Origin: Pseudarcicella hirudinis
GTDB lineage: Bacteria > Bacteroidota > Bacteroidia > Cytophagales > Spirosomataceae
DNA length: 55,631 nt
Assembly (NCBI RefSeq): GCF_900115665.1
Contig: NZ_FOXH01000023.1
Location: forward strand, 26,284 to 81,914
Reading direction: 5' to 3'
Shown here: positions 54,143 to 55,631 of the stretch, piece by piece
Position numbering within the stretch: position 1 is the first letter of the stretch
Layout of the letters: each line of letters starts with the position of its first letter
Program-made: the position numbers and the translations under genes
The notes under the pieces: generated by a model
The model's database searches: none
Seen by the model: only the letters and a program-made list of their open reading frames with translations
Told to the model about the DNA's origin: nothing

Positions 54143-54913
54143 CTATTCTACATCTGTTTTCTTTATCCAGCCTTCGATGCGATTTTTTCCAAAATAATAA
54201 ATTTTTAAATATCCCCCTTTTTCTTTGACAATTTTAACTTCATCTCCTTTTATTAGATACATGCTAGTTTTAACTTCTGGTTCACTAAATATTATAGCTC
54301 GGTCAACTTTAATTTTTTCATAGTATGGAGGGTCTGGAACTTCTTCTAAGAATTTTTGAAATAGTTTAACAAAATTTACTTCACTGAATTTAATCCTTTG
54401 ATTGTCTTGATAGTCCTGTTTACTAATTAAATTTAGGCTTTCAGTATCTTTGCCCTTTTCATAATAAGCTCTATATACCTCATTCTTGTAAAGAAACCAC
54501 TCATTTTGAGATTTATCATATATAAAATAACAGTAGTATCTATTCCAATCCTGACCAGAACCTTCATTGATAACTACAAACCCTCCGGAATCTAACTTCT
54601 TTATAGAAGTATATACGTAAAATAGTAACGATTTGTTCTTACATATGTAAATAAATTTTTCATCCCCTACATTAAAATAAATTGCTAATTGTTGTTGATA
54701 CTCATTTGTAGGTATATTTACATCGAAATTGTAATAACTAAACTTTATAAAAATATCCTTTTTATTGTCTAGATTCAAGTCAATATAAGTTGTATCGTAA
54801 ATATGACCTTGCGATAAATCGAAAGGAATTGTATCAAGTTTCGGTTTGTTGTTTGATTGCCCTAGGCAACTAATTGACAAAAAAATCATTAGGATTATTA
54901 AATATTTTTCCAT
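54143..54913 (-). CDS. Exported SH3-tailed protein, predicted immunity protein A
   Basis: The protein has 256 residues from the ATG at 54913 (MEKYLIILMIFLSISCLGQ, a signal peptide; a lipobox is not convincing). It starts 16 nt after toxin A. The body (DTTYIDLNLDNKKDIFIKFSY, NEGSGQDWNRYYCYFIYDKS) is unlike immunity B and C. The C-terminal SH3-like end (AIIFSEPEVKTSMYLIKGDE ... RIEGWIKKTDVE) is shared. Confidence 0.66.
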   Translation of the reverse strand: MEKYLIILMIFLSISCLGQSNNKPKLDTIPFDLSQGHIYDTTYIDLNLDNKKDIFIKFSYYNFDVNIPTNEYQQQLAIYFNVGDEKFIYICKNKSLLFYVYTSIKKLDSGGFVVINEGSGQDWNRYYCYFIYDKSQNEWFLYKNEVYRAYYEKGKDTESLNLISKQDYQDNQRIKFSEVNFVKLFQKFLEEVPDPPYYEKIKVDRAIIFSEPEVKTSMYLIKGDEVKIVKEKGGYLKIYYFGKNRIEGWIKKTDVE

Positions 54914-54929
54914 TTTACAAGGCATTATT

Positions 54930-55631
54930 CTAGTTACAAGGAAATAATTTTTTAAGTCTTTCAAATTCTTTCTTTCTTTTATCCCAACCATTAGGCTCAC
55001 AAGTATAACAAGGTTGTTCTTGATCATTATGTGAACAGTTTGATGAAATAGAACCACAGTTTGTAATTTTTGCAATTTTAAACATGTTTTCTTCTGTTAA
55101 TACTTTTGAGTACTTTTTACAATTATTTATATCCCAAAACCAAAATGCAGACAATACTGAATATTTAGGTTCAGCTACAGCACTTGGGTTATTAATAAAG
55201 TCGACATTTTCTCCCAAAGTTTTACAATAATTCTCAAAATTTCGGTAGTTACTTAAGCCTGTTAGTTGAAACATTCCACGTCCTTTGTACTTAGAGATAC
55301 TACTTGCCCATCCACTTTTTACTTCTTCCAATAATCTTAAATTATCTGTTTCTTCTGCAATTTGGGTGAAAAACATAATTCTTTCTTGACATGAATTCAT
55401 GCTAAATTCTACAAGATATTGATTCAAAAAAGGTAAAATATTACGGGAGTCATTTTCTGAAACTTGAGGAAATATTTTTTTCAATAACTCTTCATCTAAC
55501 TCTCCTGTAAAAGTACTCGTCTCCTCCCCTTTATCCCCCAAATACCCCCAAACAGCCTCTATTTTCTTGTCCTTCTCTGCTTTATCCAATACATTTACAT
55601 TCAATACTATATTGCTGGAATTAGCCGCACT
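54930..55631 (-). CDS. Polymorphic-toxin-like protein A with GH19-like C-terminal domain, 5' end outside the window
   Basis: The frame is open to the right edge, and the first ~35 residues (ANSSNIVLNVNVLDKAEKDK...AVWGYLGDK) are nearly identical to the pre-toxin of the left-edge gene, so this is the end of a full-length toxin. The toxin domain differs: RIMFFTQIAEETDNLRLLEE carries the candidate Glu, and YKGRGMFQLTGLSNYRNFENY...LGENVDFINNPSAVAEPKYSVLSAFWFW is a classical GH19/lysozyme-like segment. Paired Cys residues near the end (NCSHNDQEQPCYTC) suggest disulfides. Confidence 0.72.
   Translation of the reverse strand, partial: SAANSSNIVLNVNVLDKAEKDKKIEAVWGYLGDKGEETSTFTGELDEELLKKIFPQVSENDSRNILPFLNQYLVEFSMNSCQERIMFFTQIAEETDNLRLLEEVKSGWASSISKYKGRGMFQLTGLSNYRNFENYCKTLGENVDFINNPSAVAEPKYSVLSAFWFWDINNCKKYSKVLTEENMFKIAKITNCGSISSNCSHNDQEQPCYTCEPNGWDKRKKEFERLKKLFPCN

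Larger units (their letters stand above)
50777..55631 (-). repeat. Toxin-immunity cassette array (three GH19-like toxin and immunity pairs)
   Basis: Read on the minus strand, the order is full-length toxin A (entering from the edge), immunity A, T3, toxin cassette B, immunity B, T2, toxin cassette C, immunity C, T1. Each pair shares a conserved pre-toxin stub, a conserved immunity C-terminus and a conserved terminator, with variable sequence between. Cassettes B and C have no full N-terminus, no ribosome-binding context and no good start codon. Confidence 0.75.

Noticed and set aside
1-55631. Prophage, integrative element, IS element or CRISPR array
   Set aside because: No integrase, transposase, structural phage gene, paired att-like repeat or spaced short repeats were seen. 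The GH19 domains alone could suggest phage endolysins, but pairing with exported immunity-like proteins and the absence of holin or tail genes argue against it.

Overview
The window looks like chromosome of a Bacteroidota bacterium, most likely a Sphingobacteriaceae (Pedobacter-like) relative. Reasons: a SusC/SusD pair, GldG, paired OmpH/Skp proteins next to BamA and UppS, paired β-barrel proteins of the DUF6089 type, a fused DAHP synthase/chorismate mutase, an arginine operon with the Bacteroidota gene order, AT-rich spacers, and promoters of the TTTG-N19/20-TAnnTTTG type. No plasmid, phage structural gene, IS transposase or CRISPR array is visible.

Layout. 1-2416: the 3' part of a large polymorphic-toxin-like gene whose C-terminal domain is a GH19 (chitinase/endolysin fold) enzyme, overlapped by a secreted SH3-tailed protein that is its likely immunity partner. 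2484-2651: two tRNA-Val genes. 3077-9949: terC, a thioredoxin-like protein, dnaN, gldG and a PpiD/SurA-type chaperone. 10549-10785: a very short FecR-N-like protein. 10857-16030 (minus strand): arginine operon GNAT-argG-argC-(β-barrel protein)-argD, with a hairpin-rich leader. 16608-24683: aat, proB, a SusC/SusD pair and a membrane-anchored glycosyltransferase. 24734-28093: secA. 28370-36330: a small membrane protein and an envelope-biogenesis cluster (two β-barrel proteins, uppS, bamA, two ompH). 36391-41147: SGNH hydrolase, ICMT/NnrU-like protein, lspA, nagB, MmcQ/YjbR protein, proline dehydrogenase. 41525-50440: DAHP synthase/chorismate mutase, RluA-type pseudouridine synthase, membrane AraC-type regulator, β-barrel and DUF457-like proteins, VOC protein, ridA, gltX, a conserved-looking 62-residue protein, gatC and a collagen-like lipoprotein.

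50777-55631 (minus strand) is the most unusual region. The 3' end of a second full-length toxin gene enters from the right edge, followed by its immunity gene and then by two displaced toxin-immunity cassettes. These cassettes have lost the long N-terminal (delivery) region and keep only a short stub of the shared pre-toxin sequence. All three toxins are GH19-like but differ from each other. All three immunity genes encode an exported protein with a variable body and a nearly constant SH3-like C-terminus, and each ends at the same intrinsic terminator. The constant flanks could serve as recombination arms for swapping cassettes into the expressed full-length gene. One displaced cassette is nearly identical to the C-terminal half of the toxin-immunity pair at the left edge, in inverted orientation, so the 50 kb core is bracketed by inverted copies. 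Both window ends fall inside this repeated gene family.

The rest is mostly ordinary housekeeping and envelope biogenesis. Other points of interest are the structured arginine leader, an 18-bp perfect hairpin between argG and argC, a 20-bp tandem repeat before susC, and a 19/20-nt motif shared upstream of two unrelated genes.
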